Source of the DNA: Rheinheimera sp. 1928-s
GTDB taxonomy: Bacteria; Pseudomonadota; Gammaproteobacteria; Enterobacterales; Alteromonadaceae
Direction: 5' to 3'
Assembly (NCBI RefSeq): GCF_029269265.1
Contig: NZ_JARIXP010000002.1
Location: 58,087 to 122,086, forward strand
DNA length: 64,000 nt
In this document: piece by piece, positions 8,520 through 15,638 of the stretch
How positions within the stretch are numbered: the first letter of the stretch is position 1
Layout of the letters: each line of letters opens with the position of its first letter
Notes under the pieces: generated by a model
The model's input: only the letters and a program-made list of their open reading frames with translations
What the model was told of the DNA's origin: nothing
Databases searched by the model: none
Program-made: the position numbers and the translations under genes

Positions 8520-8754
8520 ATAAAGTCATAAGCTTCAGCATGCTTAGCTGGTCGAGTTGGATATTCAGCTACGATAGCCTGGTATTTACCTCTATAATGT
8601 CAGACCAGTTACAAAACCTTTGTTAAGTGGCTGTGTACAAACCTCTTATCAGCTGTCAGGATGTATTAAGCTGAATTTTTATACTGCATGTTGCAGATGA
8701 CGTAAAGCGTTCAATAAATTGATTTTATTGCCCGCCGGACAGAACTAAAAATTT

Positions 8755-9930
8755 ATGATTGATCATCCTCCATCAGAGTTACTGCTGTCATTTATCTGGC
8801 TATTGGCATTAGTTGCCAGTATAGCCTGGTGCTTAATGGCCCATCCACTGCGTGTCGCCCCCAAAGCCAGTTTTCGGTTTTTTGCCGCCAATCTGGCATT
8901 AGGTGTTGGCATTTATTTGCTGACCTTACGCACAGCAGACGCCAATTTACTGAACTGGTTTCTTGCCGATATGGCGATACTGAGCAGTTTTATGTTGATG
9001 GGCTGGGGGATTCAGCAGTTGTTTAAACTGCAATCAAGCGTGAAGCGGGATTGCCTGATCCTGTTGCTCACTGCTGTATTGATGCTGGCAGGTCAGTTAC
9101 AACAACTGCATCCGATCTTTTTAGGCGTGGTGTTTTCAGTTACGGCTACTGTGTTTTCGTTTTCAGCCAGCCGCAATAATTTTCAGGCCATACAAAAAGA
9201 TTTTGGTTTTGCTGCAGCTTGCCTGATGTCCGCGCCATTATTTGTCATGGCAGCTATTTTCTTCACCCGCAGCTTAATCCTGTTGTGGCCTGACCCCCAG
9301 GCTGATGCTTTTGTTGCTACTTACACAGATGAAGCTATACCGTTATTATGGTCTTATGTCATTCTGACGCTGGCCATCAACATAGTGATGGTCGGAGGCG
9401 CGTTAGCGCGGCTGGTTGCCAAAATCCGCCAGTTTGCCGAGCGGGACCAGTTAACAGGTTTATGGAACAGAAGGGCCGCATTAAAAAAACTGCAGGAAAT
9501 GCATGAACAATGGCAGAAACAACAACAGAGCTACAGCCTGATATTGTTGGATTTAGACCACTTTAAATTGATCAATGACAGCCTGGGCCATGACGCTGGT
9601 GATGCAGCTTTACGCCGCTGCGCGACCACTTTATCTGCTGTGGTGCGTACTCAGGATCTGGTCAGCCGTTATGGTGGCGAAGAGTTTTTATTAATGTTTC
9701 CCGGAGTCTCTGCCACTGAGTTGCCTCTGATCGCCGAAAAAATCCGTAGCACTCTGTCAGGCTGTCAGTTGATTTGGCAAAACAATCCCATAGAACTCAG
9801 CGCCAGTCTGGGTTATGTCACTGTCTACCCTGGTGCTAAAGCTGAACATCTGTTGACACTGGCAGACCACGCCATGTATCAGGCGAAAGCTGAAGGTCGT
9901 AATAAAGCCTGCGCTGCAGTTATTAGTTAG
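8755..9930 (+). CDS. Membrane-bound GGDEF diguanylate cyclase
   Basis: A 391-residue protein. The first 220 residues contain six or seven hydrophobic segments, so the sensor is in the inner membrane. A short linker (RQFAERDQLTGLWNRRA) leads into a GGDEF domain with the active-site motif RYGGEEF at about 305-311. An RTQD inhibitory I-site lies the canonical five residues before it. Both imply an active diguanylate cyclase with product feedback. The input signal is unknown. Upstream, 8520-8754 shows no recognisable riboswitch. It converges on the serine hydrolase gene with only 4 nt between stops. Confidence 0.9.
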   Translation: MIDHPPSELLLSFIWLLALVASIAWCLMAHPLRVAPKASFRFFAANLALGVGIYLLTLRTADANLLNWFLADMAILSSFMLMGWGIQQLFKLQSSVKRDCLILLLTAVLMLAGQLQQLHPIFLGVVFSVTATVFSFSASRNNFQAIQKDFGFAAACLMSAPLFVMAAIFFTRSLILLWPDPQADAFVATYTDEAIPLLWSYVILTLAINIVMVGGALARLVAKIRQFAERDQLTGLWNRRAALKKLQEMHEQWQKQQQSYSLILLDLDHFKLINDSLGHDAGDAALRRCATTLSAVVRTQDLVSRYGGEEFLLMFPGVSATELPLIAEKIRSTLSGCQLIWQNNPIELSASLGYVTVYPGAKAEHLLTLADHAMYQAKAEGRNKACAAVIS

Positions 9931-9934
9931 CAAC

Positions 9935-11116
9935 TTAGCTTCTGTCTTGGTCTGGTGAGACTTTACTACTTAAAATCAGTTGCTGAATAATACGATCCGC
10001 CTGAGTTTTGTAGAGCGCCCATTGCAGATAATTGCCTTGTGTCAGTACCAACACCATATCCAGAGTTGGAAACACAGCAATGTACTGGCCTCCATCGCCT
10101 TCGGCTGTGTAATAAGACACGCCATCTTGCTGTCGTAGCCAGAAGTAGTAGCCATAGTCTCCGGCCGGACTTTTGGCGTGAGGACTGGTCATCTGCTGCA
10201 CCCAGCCATCTGGCAACAGCTGTTCCCCCTGCCACTGGCCTTGCTGCAAATACAACATGCCTAATTTGAGCATGTCACGCGGTGTGAGCCATAAACGGGC
10301 CGAACCTTCGGGCACACCGTCGGGTTGAGTGTCCCAGCGGTAATTCGTAAAACCTAACTTATCAAATAGCTGTTTTTTGGCCCAAGGCTGCAGTGGCTGT
10401 TGTAACTGCTGCTGTAGCAGCTTCAATACCAGATTCGGTAAAGCACTGTTGTACGCCCAGCTTTTGCCCGGCCCGGTATTGGGCTGTTGCAGCAGGTAAT
10501 CGACAAAATTCTGTTGCTGCCACAGCTTCACCAAATCCTGCCCTGCCCATTCATCCCAGACAAAACCTGCCTGCATCGACAACAGCTGATGCATGCTAAT
10601 ACTGGCTTTTAACGGGTCCGCTTTGATCACAGCATCTTGTGGTAACAACTGTGCCAAAGTGGCATCAACAGTCAGGCCTGTTTGCTTTAACGCAATGCCA
10701 GTCAAAGTGGCGGTCACGGCTTTGGTGACTGATGCCACATAATGGGGTTTATCCGCAGTCCAGACAAAATCCTGCTGGCCCTTCACTAACTTTACCCCTT
10801 GTTCAAAGTTGATAAAGTCGTTATTACCCTTTTGATACTGCTCCAGCACCAAAGCACCGGATTTATACAACAGCAGGCTATGCACCTGCTGATAGCCGCT
10901 TGCTGTTTTGTCCTGCAGCTGTAATAACAGCTGATGCAAAACTTGCTCATTCAAGCCTTTAGCCGCAGGCCTGTGCACAGGCAAAGCCGGGTCTGGCGTG
11001 TTGTGCTGATGAAACTGGATTTTGTCCTGTGGTGGTGTGCTCTGCGCCAAAGCAGGTGAAAAAACACAACACAGCACAGCGCCTTGAATCAGCCATTTGC
11101 CCACAGCAGATAACAT
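9935..11116 (-). CDS. Serine hydrolase, beta-lactamase/class C-like family
   Basis: A 393-residue exported protein with a signal peptide ending near ALAQ (about 25). The penicillin-binding fold motifs are present: SVTK at 129-132 (nucleophile Ser129, Lys132) and a YNS triad in GKSWAYNSALPN at about 222. Members act as esterases, D-amino-acid peptidases or amidases, and most are not true beta-lactamases. It is encoded 3 nt after the Gfo/Idh/MocA gene, so they are likely cotranscribed. The sequence does not reveal the substrate. Confidence 0.85.
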   Translation of the reverse strand: MLSAVGKWLIQGAVLCCVFSPALAQSTPPQDKIQFHQHNTPDPALPVHRPAAKGLNEQVLHQLLLQLQDKTASGYQQVHSLLLYKSGALVLEQYQKGNNDFINFEQGVKLVKGQQDFVWTADKPHYVASVTKAVTATLTGIALKQTGLTVDATLAQLLPQDAVIKADPLKASISMHQLLSMQAGFVWDEWAGQDLVKLWQQQNFVDYLLQQPNTGPGKSWAYNSALPNLVLKLLQQQLQQPLQPWAKKQLFDKLGFTNYRWDTQPDGVPEGSARLWLTPRDMLKLGMLYLQQGQWQGEQLLPDGWVQQMTSPHAKSPAGDYGYYFWLRQQDGVSYYTAEGDGGQYIAVFPTLDMVLVLTQGNYLQWALYKTQADRIIQQLILSSKVSPDQDRS

Positions 11117-11119
11117 CCG

Positions 11120-12139
11120 TCAGAACTCCACTGTGCGGCCAAGCTGCTGGCTTTGTTGTGCCAGTTCAATCAGCCGGATCCCTTGCAAAGCTTGTATTGA
11201 AGAAACCGGGCTGGCTTTGCCTTGTTGCAAAGCGGCCACCAGATGCTGATAAAACAGCTGATAATTGCCAGCTAAGGTGGGATAAGTTCTTTGTCCGTCG
11301 GCTTTAGCCACCACACCATACAGAGCTTCAGGCTCCAGCCCCCAGTTTTCCCCAAAAGGTTTTTGTCCTGCTCTTAATGCGTCTTCCTGCGGATCTAAGC
11401 CTGTTTTATGATAAGAGCCCAAATCGCCCTGCAGAATAAATCTCGTGGTCGGCAAGGCACAAAAAGGACTGGAATGCAGCACCACTTCTTTATCAGCGTA
11501 ATGCAGCATCAAATGAAAATAATCTACTGTCTCACTGCCCTGCCGTAAAGCCCGACAACGGGTAGTTAAAGCCTCTGGTGCACCAAATAATGCGATGGCC
11601 TGGTCAATCAGATGAGGGCCTAAGTCATACAGAATACCTGTGCCAGCGCCTTGTTGTTCACGCCAGCGTGGTCTTGGCACAGGCCGGAAACGATCAAAAT
11701 GCGATTCAAAATAACGGATCACACCGAGCTCACCGGACTCAAGCAGTTGCTGTAGTGTCAGAAAATTCCCATCAAAACGCCTGTTATGGTAAACAAAAAG
11801 CTGGCGTTGCTGCTGGTCTGCCAGCTCAAACAACTCCTGCCCTTGTGCCTCCGTCAGCACAAAAGGTTTTTCCACCAGCACATGCTTTCCGGCCAGTAAC
11901 GCCTGTTTTGCCAGTGGGTAATGACTGTCATTGGGTGAGGTGATCACCACCAGCTCAGCATCTGATAAACGGATCAGCTCATCGCCATTTTGATAATGCT
12001 GTACCTGTGGGTAATCTGATGTGAGTTCAGGCTGACTGCTGCTGATAGCCACCAGTTCCAGCTCTGGTTGCTGCACAATAAAAGGTAAATGAAAGGTTTT
12101 GGCAGATAAGCCATAACCAATAACAGCGGTTTTGATCAT
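11120..12139 (-). CDS. Gfo/Idh/MocA-family NAD(P)-dependent oxidoreductase
   Basis: A 339-residue cytosolic oxidoreductase. The N-terminal Rossmann motif (VIGYGLSAKTFH), the EKP motif (HVLVEKPFVLTE, about 90-100) and a C-terminal alpha/beta domain with a substrate-type DLGPHLIDQAI motif are visible. Family members oxidise sugars, inositols or related polyols. The gene starts at an ATG preceded by GGAG with 5-nt spacing and runs directly into the serine hydrolase gene. The substrate cannot be deduced. About 100 nt upstream is free of genes and probably holds its promoter. Confidence 0.85.
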   Translation of the reverse strand: MIKTAVIGYGLSAKTFHLPFIVQQPELELVAISSSQPELTSDYPQVQHYQNGDELIRLSDAELVVITSPNDSHYPLAKQALLAGKHVLVEKPFVLTEAQGQELFELADQQQRQLFVYHNRRFDGNFLTLQQLLESGELGVIRYFESHFDRFRPVPRPRWREQQGAGTGILYDLGPHLIDQAIALFGAPEALTTRCRALRQGSETVDYFHLMLHYADKEVVLHSSPFCALPTTRFILQGDLGSYHKTGLDPQEDALRAGQKPFGENWGLEPEALYGVVAKADGQRTYPTLAGNYQLFYQHLVAALQQGKASPVSSIQALQGIRLIELAQQSQQLGRTVEF

Positions 12140-12245
12140 CAGATCTCCTGCAAAAAGACAACGACTGGCTTTGCTATCAGACGCATCGAAAAATAACGCT
12201 AAGCTATCAGATGCCAGCCTTGTTGCCTACTTTGCCGCGGCAAGA

Positions 12246-12641
12246 CTAAGACTGCACCGGATAACCTGCGTCCAACCAGGCCTGAAAACCACCAGCTACA
12301 GAATAGACTGTACTAAAGCCCATGTTGTTTAACGAGTCAGCCGCCAATGCTGAACGAGCCCCCGATCGACAGATCAAATAAATGGGTTTTGTTGCCAACA
12401 ATTCCAGTGCGGCCTTGCTGTCACAGTGTGAACCAATGCTGGGATGCTGATGGATACGCATTTCTAACACACCACGTGGATAATTCACTGAATGGTCGAT
12501 ATAACCCTGAACAACCTCGTCTGGCTCCCGCACATCAACCAGAATAGTCTGGTGATCCTGCAAAGCCAAAGCTAACTCCTGTACTGAGACTTCGACAATT
12601 CTGCTTTTTGCTTCATTGACCAGCTGTTGTGCACTTTTCAT
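12246..12641 (-). CDS. Single-domain rhodanese-like sulfurtransferase
   Basis: A 131-residue rhodanese. The active-site loop CRSGAR is at 91-96 with Cys91 as the persulfide-carrying nucleophile, and the C-terminal VAGGFQAWLDAGYP is typical of GlpE/YgaP-type domains. The frame is open further upstream, but the ATG at 12641 (MKSAQQLV) gives the normal domain start, and the upstream extension overlaps the TauE gene. It is the last gene of an apparent operon, persulfide dioxygenase-TauE/SafE-rhodanese, and would shuttle sulfane sulfur. Confidence 0.88.
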   Translation of the reverse strand: MKSAQQLVNEAKSRIVEVSVQELALALQDHQTILVDVREPDEVVQGYIDHSVNYPRGVLEMRIHQHPSIGSHCDSKAALELLATKPIYLICRSGARSALAADSLNNMGFSTVYSVAGGFQAWLDAGYPVQS

Positions 12642-12658
12642 AGCTTTCCTTTTATCAA

Positions 12659-13408
12659 TTACAAAACGGATTGAGTAAGAACCAGACTGGCCATGATCAC
12701 TAAAAACACTGAAAAGGATTTTTGCAATTTTTCTTTGGGTAACAAATGTCCAATCCATACACCTAAAAAACTGCCTGCCACACCACCCGCGATCATGATA
12801 GAAATCACCAGCCAATCGAAAGACTGATGCTGCATCGTTAGCACTTCATAGTATTTGGCAAAACCAACAAAAGACTTCAGCGCAATAATCAGCAAACTGG
12901 TGCTGACCGCCATCGCCATTGGAACACCGCCCAGCAACACCAGTGCCGGTACAATAAGGAAACCTCCCCCGACACCCACAAAGCCTGTGATCAGCCCAAC
13001 GACCAATCCATCCAGCACTACTTTAGCCCTGTTAATTTTGCCCTGAAGCTGAGGTGTTTGATTGCCACGCCACATCATCACCGCAGCCACAATCATCAGG
13101 ATCACAAAAACGGATAACTGAACCACGCTGTCCACTAAAGTGCCAAGCCAGGCTCCACCATAAGTACCAGCCATGCCCGGAAAGCCAAACAGCAACACAT
13201 GGGGCCAGGACACTTTTTTATTTCTTATATTCGGGATACTGCCCAACAAACTGATGCCTGCGACTATCAATAAGGATGACGCTATCGCCATAGAAGCGGG
13301 CATATCCACCAGATACATCAACACAGGAACTGTCAGAATAGAACCACCTGAGCCAAAAACTCCCAGACTGATGCCTATCAGCACAGCACCCAAAATGGCA
13401 TGGATCAT
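12659..13408 (-). CDS. TauE/SafE (TSUP) family sulfite/sulfur anion exporter
   Basis: A 249-residue inner-membrane protein with about eight hydrophobic segments. Its two glycine-rich repeats ([19 protein letters not shown] near the N-terminus and [18 protein letters not shown] in the middle) are the TSUP signature. In persulfide-oxidation operons this transporter is thought to export the sulfite made by the dioxygenase. It lies 39 nt after the dioxygenase and 17 nt before the rhodanese gene on the same strand. Confidence 0.88.
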   Translation of the reverse strand: MIHAILGAVLIGISLGVFGSGGSILTVPVLMYLVDMPASMAIASSLLIVAGISLLGSIPNIRNKKVSWPHVLLFGFPGMAGTYGGAWLGTLVDSVVQLSVFVILMIVAAVMMWRGNQTPQLQGKINRAKVVLDGLVVGLITGFVGVGGGFLIVPALVLLGGVPMAMAVSTSLLIIALKSFVGFAKYYEVLTMQHQSFDWLVISIMIAGGVAGSFLGVWIGHLLPKEKLQKSFSVFLVIMASLVLTQSVL

Positions 13409-13447
13409 AAGTGACTCCCTCTAATAACCACTAAAAAGCGCAACAAC

Positions 13448-14314
13448 TCAAAGCTGATTCAGAGGGATTTTTAAGTACACTTTTCCGGTCTCGTCAGCCG
13501 GAGGCATATGCCCGGCCCTGATATTGACCTGAATCGAAGGCAGAATAAGCCGTGGCATCTCGAGAGTGGCATCACGGGCTTCCCTTTTGGCAACAAACTG
13601 CTGCTCTGAGACCCCGTCTTGTACATGAATATTCCGCTCACGCTGTTCGCCTACCGTAGTGACATATTCATGTTCACGCCCCTGAGTTGGGTAGTCGTGG
13701 CAGACATAAATTTGGGTGGATTTAGGTAAGGCTAATAGTTTATTGATCGACTGAAATAAGGTGGAAGCATCACCGCCGGGGAAATCACAACGTGCTGTGC
13801 CGACATCTGGCATAAACAGGGTATCGCCAACAAAAGCTGCTTTGTCATTAATCAGATAGGTTAAATCCGCAGGCGTATGACCAGGTGTATGCATCACCCG
13901 AATTTGCATTGTCCCGACCTGCAGCAGATCACCTTCTTCAAATAAATGGTCAAATTGGGCACCATTAGGTAAAAACTCTTTTTCCAGATTAAAAACCTCT
14001 TTAAAAATGGCCTGCACTTGCCTGATCTGTGCACCTATGCCCACTTTTGCAGCCAGTTTTTCCCTGAAAAATGGTGCTGCTGACAGATGATCGGCGTGAG
14101 CATGAGTCTCAAGAACCCAACCCACTGTCATCTGGTTTTGCTGAATATAAGCCAGTATCGACTCTGCACCTGCAGTCGAGGTGCGTCCGGATTTGTAATC
14201 AAAATCCAGCACAGGATCGATCACTACGGCTTGTCTAGTGGCAACATCAGAGACAACATAACTAAAGGTTTCACTGTCGTTATCCAAAAAAGCCTGAACC
14301 TGAATATCTTTCAT
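13448..14314 (-). CDS. MBL-fold persulfide dioxygenase (ETHE1/Blh-like)
   Basis: A 288-residue metallo-beta-lactamase-fold protein. The metal motif HAHADH lies at 71-76, followed by HTPGHTPAD and VGDTLFMPDVGTARCDFPGG, typical of the glutathione persulfide dioxygenase/Blh group. It would oxidise persulfides to sulfite in the cytosol. An upstream in-frame extension exists, but the ATG at 14314 follows a strong GAGGAG site at good spacing, so I chose it. It starts the operon with TauE/SafE and rhodanese and diverges from the YgaP-like membrane gene. Confidence 0.88.
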   Translation of the reverse strand: MKDIQVQAFLDNDSETFSYVVSDVATRQAVVIDPVLDFDYKSGRTSTAGAESILAYIQQNQMTVGWVLETHAHADHLSAAPFFREKLAAKVGIGAQIRQVQAIFKEVFNLEKEFLPNGAQFDHLFEEGDLLQVGTMQIRVMHTPGHTPADLTYLINDKAAFVGDTLFMPDVGTARCDFPGGDASTLFQSINKLLALPKSTQIYVCHDYPTQGREHEYVTTVGEQRERNIHVQDGVSEQQFVAKREARDATLEMPRLILPSIQVNIRAGHMPPADETGKVYLKIPLNQL

Positions 14315-14616
14315 TATTTGCTCCTCTGGAAGCGCAAAGCGCTCCGTCATTACTGAACTAAAAGTTCTGAATACTAAGACCCTGATGCTGACACAGTGCA
14401 TCGACCCGCTGTGTTACCCAAACCACAGCCATTAATTCAAATTAAGCATAAGCATATACCAAAAAGAGATAAACATATTAGATAAAGCTAATTAATTTTG
14501 GCAAATCACTCTTTGTTTGATGTACATCAAACTTAAATTTTCGGGACTCACTAGATTAGATACTACTGAAATGCAAAAGCCTTTATCGCTGTTTTATTGA
14601 ATTCATAAGGAAAACA
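14315..14616. other. Divergent promoter region of the sulfur locus
   Basis: AT-rich 302-nt region with no gene. It contains a perfect FNR-type palindrome (listed separately) and an inverted repeat ATTAG-N6-CTAAT at 14477-14492, which could be an operator. A TAGATT -10-like hexamer at 14552-14557 would place a rightward start site near 14564, about 41 nt after the FNR box centre, the class II activation spacing. Confidence 0.5.
14515..14532. promoter_or_regulatory. Perfect FNR/ANR-type binding site
   Basis: An 18-nt perfect palindrome containing TTGATGTACATCAA, an exact match to the FNR consensus TTGAT-N4-ATCAA. It lies 84 nt upstream of the YgaP-like gene start and about 200 nt from the persulfide dioxygenase start. 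Rightward control is therefore more likely. Confidence 0.75.
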
Positions 14617-14811
14617 ATGATGCAAAAAAATGTGGGTGGTCTGGACAAAATAGTTCGGGTAAGTGTTGGGGTAGTGCTGATCACTTTAGCTGTACTAAAT
14701 ATGATTGGTCCATGGGGCTGGCTTGGTGTAATACCCGTGTTGACTGGAGTTGTAGGAGTTTGCCCGCTGTACAGCCTGCTGGGTATTAATTCCTGTCGAG
14801 TCTCAAAATAG
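14617..14811 (+). CDS. YgaP-type small membrane protein (DUF2892)
   Basis: A 64-residue protein, mostly two hydrophobic hairpin segments (VSVGVVLITLAVLNMIG and WLGVIPVLTGVVGVCPLYSLLG). The NVGGLDKIVR N-terminus and the CPLYSLLG end are typical of DUF2892, the membrane half of YgaP, here without its fused rhodanese domain. It is preceded by AAGGA. A separate rhodanese is encoded in the divergent operon, so the two halves of a YgaP-like protein are split in this locus. Confidence 0.85.
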   Translation: MMQKNVGGLDKIVRVSVGVVLITLAVLNMIGPWGWLGVIPVLTGVVGVCPLYSLLGINSCRVSK

Positions 14812-14834
14812 AGATTCTTACAGGCTCCAATAAA

Positions 14835-14885
14835 GACAGGCCGACCATGCTTTAATAGATAGTAACCGACTGAACCGTCGTCGTC
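14835..14885 (-). pseudogene. Highly decayed tRNA-Asp remnant
   Basis: This segment resembles the 5' part of the neighbouring tRNA-Asp pseudogene. Both keep a GACAGGC anticodon-side piece, a GCTTTAA-AGA-AG-AACCGACTGAAC piece (complement of the D-arm) and then lead into the same terminator. It has no intact arms. It is read as the oldest remnant of the tRNA-Asp tandem array. Confidence 0.5.
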
Positions 14886-14896
14886 AGATGACCACC

Positions 14897-14922
14897 AAAA
14901 AAACCAGCTCAAGGCTGGTTGA
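14897..14922 (-). terminator. Rho-independent terminator, distal copy
   Basis: On the minus strand AACCAGC, a 5-nt loop and GCTGGTT are followed by seven T counting the stem end. This would end leftward transcripts that read past the tRNA-Asp array. Confidence 0.75.
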
Positions 14923-14956
14923 TTTGTTTACTGAGTGACAAACCCAGTAAAATGGC
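14897..14956. repeat. 60-bp direct repeat, copy 1 (terminator plus tRNA 3' flank)
   Basis: Sixty bases identical to 15078-15137: seven A, the CCAGCTCAAGGCTGG hairpin, a spacer and the first bases of a tRNA 3' end. The two copies are 181 bp apart and bracket a decayed tRNA, indicating tandem duplication. Confidence 0.85.
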
Positions 14957-15053
14957 TTCGCTGCCGGGACGCGAACCCGCGCATCTTTCAACCTTGAGCG
15001 TGACAGGCTGGCAACGCTTTAACAGAGAGCAACCGACTGAACTGCTGTAGCCA
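14953..15053 (-). pseudogene. tRNA-Asp pseudogene
   Basis: About 100 nt, flanked like a real array member. It keeps the TTCAGTCGGTT D-arm, the CCTGTCAC anticodon loop with the GTC anticodon, a CGGGTTCGCGTCCCG T-arm and a terminal CCA. However, the acceptor stem pairs at only about five of seven positions, the anticodon stem is broken, and there are insertions after the D-arm and in the variable region. It is probably non-functional. Confidence 0.7.
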
Positions 15054-15077
15054 AACAGCCTTCCAAATTGTAGTCGT

Positions 15078-15103
15078 AAAAAAACCAGCTCAAGGCTGGT
15101 TGA
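15078..15103 (-). terminator. Rho-independent terminator of the tRNA-Asp array
   Basis: Identical hairpin to the distal copy (AACCAGC/GCTGGTT on the minus strand plus T-run), 31 nt beyond the last intact tRNA-Asp 3' end. It is the likely transcription end of the array. Confidence 0.8.
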
Positions 15104-15137
15104 TTTGTTTACTGAGTGACAAACCCAGTAAAATGGC
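15078..15137. repeat. 60-bp direct repeat, copy 2
   Basis: Second copy of the repeat at 14897-14956. It runs into the 3' end of the last functional tRNA-Asp. Confidence 0.85.
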
Positions 15138-15210
15138 GGAGCGGACGGGACTCGAACCCGCGACCCCCGGCGTGACAGGCCGGTATTCTAACCGACTGAA
15201 CTACCGCTCC
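15134..15210 (-). tRNA. tRNA-Asp (GTC), copy 4 in transcription order
   Basis: 77 nt including encoded CCA. The GGAGCGG/CCGCTCC acceptor stem is perfect, with D-arm TTCAGTCGGTT, anticodon loop CTGTCAC (GTC) and T-loop TTCGAGT. Identical to the three other copies. Confidence 0.97.
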
Positions 15211-15252
15211 GCGCTGGAGTGAGCTTGCGCTCTAATGGCTTGTTTGCTGAAT

Positions 15253-15329
15253 TGGCGGAGCGGACGGGACTCGAACCCGCGACCCCCGGCGTGACAGGCC
15301 GGTATTCTAACCGACTGAACTACCGCTCC
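15253..15329 (-). tRNA. tRNA-Asp (GTC), copy 3
   Basis: 77 nt with encoded CCA, identical in the mature sequence to its neighbours. It is separated from copy 4 by a 42-nt spacer. All cloverleaf arms pair. Confidence 0.97.
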
Positions 15330-15357
15330 GGAATCAGACAAACGATAAATGCTTAAG

Positions 15358-15434
15358 TGGCGGAGCGGACGGGACTCGAACCCGCGACCCCCGGCGTGAC
15401 AGGCCGGTATTCTAACCGACTGAACTACCGCTCC
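15358..15434 (-). tRNA. tRNA-Asp (GTC), copy 2
   Basis: 77 nt with encoded CCA and a perfect acceptor stem and GTC anticodon, 28 nt from copy 3. Confidence 0.97.
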
Positions 15435-15453
15435 GAAGAAGCATTTATTAAAT

Positions 15454-15530
15454 TGGCGGAGCGGACGGGACTCGAACCCGCGACCCCCGGCGTGACAGGC
15501 CGGTATTCTAACCGACTGAACTACCGCTCC
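15454..15530 (-). tRNA. tRNA-Asp (GTC), copy 1 (promoter-proximal)
   Basis: 77 nt with encoded CCA, the first tRNA of the leftward array, 19 nt from copy 2 and about 45 nt after the predicted start site. Confidence 0.97.
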
Positions 15531-15581
15531 GCGCCAATACACTGCAGCATTTTCAATTGGGTATGCTGCTGTGCGGCGGGA

Positions 15582-15610
15582 ATAATACGGATTCACCGGT
15601 GGGCCGTCAA
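15582..15610 (-). promoter_or_regulatory. Strong sigma-70 promoter of the tRNA-Asp array
   Basis: On the minus strand TTGACG (15605-15610), exactly 17 nt and TATTAT (15582-15587) are followed by a GC-rich CCCGCCGC discriminator. Such discriminators are characteristic of stable-RNA promoters under stringent (ppGpp) control. Confidence 0.8.
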
Positions 15611-15638
15611 CGACTTTTTTGCCGCTTTTGTTTATTCC

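Noticed and set aside
8520-8754. Possible c-di-GMP riboswitch before the GGDEF gene
   Set aside because: I could not find the conserved GEMM core or paired helices; only AT-rich leader sequence is visible.
9935-11116. True class C beta-lactamase (antibiotic resistance)
   Set aside because: The SxxK and YxN motifs are shared by many esterases and peptidases; nothing in the sequence or neighbours supports resistance.
12642-12815. N-terminal extension of the rhodanese frame
   Set aside because: It overlaps the TauE/SafE gene in another frame and is not rhodanese-like; the internal ATG gives a normal domain.
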